DNA from: Micractinium sp. NFX-FRZ
Taxonomy: Eukaryota > Chlorophyta > Trebouxiophyceae > Chlorellales > Chlorellaceae
DNA length: 64,000 nt
Assembly (NCBI GenBank): GCA_029339195.1
Contig: JAPTJF010000002.1
Span: 310,001 to 374,000, forward strand
Direction of reading: 5' to 3'
The notes beneath the pieces were generated by a model, which ran no database searches, was not told where the DNA came from, and saw only the letters and a list, made by a program, of their open reading frames with translations. This document shows, in pieces, positions 62,827 through 64,000 of the stretch; the first letter of the stretch is position 1, and every line of letters begins with the position of its first letter. The translations under genes were made by a program, and so were the position numbers.

Positions 62827-63999
62827 TGCTGCTGCCAGGCATCGGCGTCTTGCCCTCCAGGCCCCTGGTGTGTCTCTTGCATTCCCATAGACGCTGCCAC
62901 TCCCGACACCGTGCCAGTCAGAGCCGCCATGGAGCCGAAGCTGCCGCTGCCCGACAGAGCGCCGCTGGACAGCGCACCGTCCGTCAGGCGCCGCGGCTGC
63001 GCCAGCGGGCTGACAGGGCAGTTGCCTGCAGAGGCAGTACGCAGTTGAGGCGGGGGCGGCCACATTTAATTCCAGGCGCAGGCTTGTTGCTGCCCGTGCA
63101 TGCTTCCGTGCAACACAGCACTCAAGAAGGCAGCTCAGGTCATGTGGTCTGCCGCCCGCTCCTCAAATGCTTCTCCTCCAGAGTAACACCACTGCATCAA
63201 GCACCCACCCATTTGTGCACACACACGCATGCAGCCTTCCCACCCACCGTCGCAGTAATCGTTCATGCAGACCAGCAGGAAGGCATCCAGGTCGATGGCA
63301 GGGCCACGCCGCCCCTGGCGCACCAGCGGCACCAGCCCGCGCCGCATCGAGTCCAGCAGCGCTGGCGCGTCTGCAGGGGGAGGGCAGGGAGTCGGCAGCA
63401 GACACACCGCTGTTTCATGAGGCATCCAGACAGCATCTACGGCAGGGAAACTGGTGCCCAGTGAATGCGAGGCCCGCCCTGAGTCTTGTCAGGCTTAGGC
63501 CCACCCACCGGTGTTGTGTAGGTTGGCAAGGACGTTCATCACGCTCGGCAGCGGCACCTGCACTCCAGTCTCACTCTCCACCCACTCCTGCGCAGAAGAG
63601 GACCATCAGTGCAGCAGGTCAGTTGGAACAAGACATCCATACGACTCGGCAATACGCAGATTGCAGTTGGCTGTGGTCCCCCAACGCAGCACCTCCAGTG
63701 CCATGCAAGGTCCCAGAATGCATTGCACTTGCCTTGACAAGTGCCTCCCAGCCCGCGCCCTGCAGCGCCCGCAGGCAGCACAGCAGGCGCACAAAGAACT
63801 GCCAGGCGGCTGGGTGCTGCAACGAGCGGCTGTTGCCGCTACCGCCGCTGGGCACCAGCCCCGCCAGCCGCCCCAGCAGCAGTTGCTTGGGCTGCTGCAC
63901 ATGGCTGCGCACACCCGCCAGCAGCGCTGCCACGGGGCCGGTGGGGCTGAGGGCCGCCTCCCGGTTGAAGCCGCGCCGCTCACAGAAGAACTCGGCCGC
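62430..63999 (-). CDS. 3' part of an unknown gene leaving the window
   Basis: Exons (minus strand) at least 63733-63999 (continuing past the window), 63509-63587, 63248-63370 and 62430-63025 join in phase. Helical N-terminal part: AAEFFCERRGFNREAALS, QQPKQLLLGRLAGLVPSGG, AAWQFFVRLLCCLRALQGAG. Then EWVESETGVQVPLPSVMNVL, ALLDSMRRGLVPLVRQGRRG and DLDAFLLVCMNDYCDG. The last exon is Ser/Gly/Ala-rich with a poly-Gln run and a short basic patch (RNPMRKRIVNLTV). Family not recognised. The donor after LVK is GC (AAG/gcaagt). Confidence 0.6.
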
Positions 64000-64000
64000 C

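Overview
The window is nuclear DNA of a green alga, most likely a Chlorella-like trebouxiophyte. The base composition is very GC-rich. Genes carry many short introns (mostly GT-AG, donors GTGAGT or GTGCGT, 3' ends rich in CCTGCCTGCC). Coding sequence has CAG-encoded Gln and Ala runs, there are proline-rod wall-type proteins of chlorophyte style, and TGTAA motifs follow several stop codons. I rebuilt exon-intron structures by hand from splice sites, reading-phase continuity and protein-family sense. Exon edges are therefore predictions, but most genes close in phase from start to stop.

Layout. 0-10.5 kb: an SR/SCL-type splicing factor (-), an ankyrin-like protein (+), a small FAM241/DUF4605-like membrane protein (+) and a Gln-rich unknown (+). 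10.8-18.5 kb: two minus-strand genes of mobile or foreign type, a phage/plasmid-style RepA-like (AAA_25) ATPase and a PIF/Harbinger (HARBI1-like) transposase. Between them lie a 44-bp perfect palindrome, a 68-bp AT tract and repeated GGACTTGGAC motifs. 18.8-27.8 kb: an MGST3-like MAPEG enzyme whose first membrane exon is missing or replaced, then a 1751-residue unknown protein. 28.2-41.6 kb: a segmental duplication of a membrane-anchored proline-rod protein (right copy apparently intact, left copy 5'-truncated) flanking a secreted Cys-rich protein built from one-exon repeats. 42.3-54.2 kb: a divergent pair, FACT subunit SSRP1 (-) and the ribosomal prolyl hydroxylase OGFOD1 (+). 54.6-64 kb: a secretory glycosyltransferase-like protein, a coiled-coil protein (-), a protein that resembles the PAXX/XRCC4 family (+), and the 3' part of an unknown gene (-) that leaves the window.

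Three observations stand out. (1) Introns of the SR, SSRP1 and OGFOD1 genes repeatedly contain partial, slightly decayed tandem copies of the neighbouring exon edge, usually with its splice site, about 80-200 bp from the original. (2) The RepA-like gene, the palindrome, AT tract and repeats, and the Harbinger transposase together look like an origin-plus-mobile-element arrangement, and the two genes share an intron segment. (3) The cell-surface gene cluster shows duplication, truncation and exon-by-exon domain multiplication.
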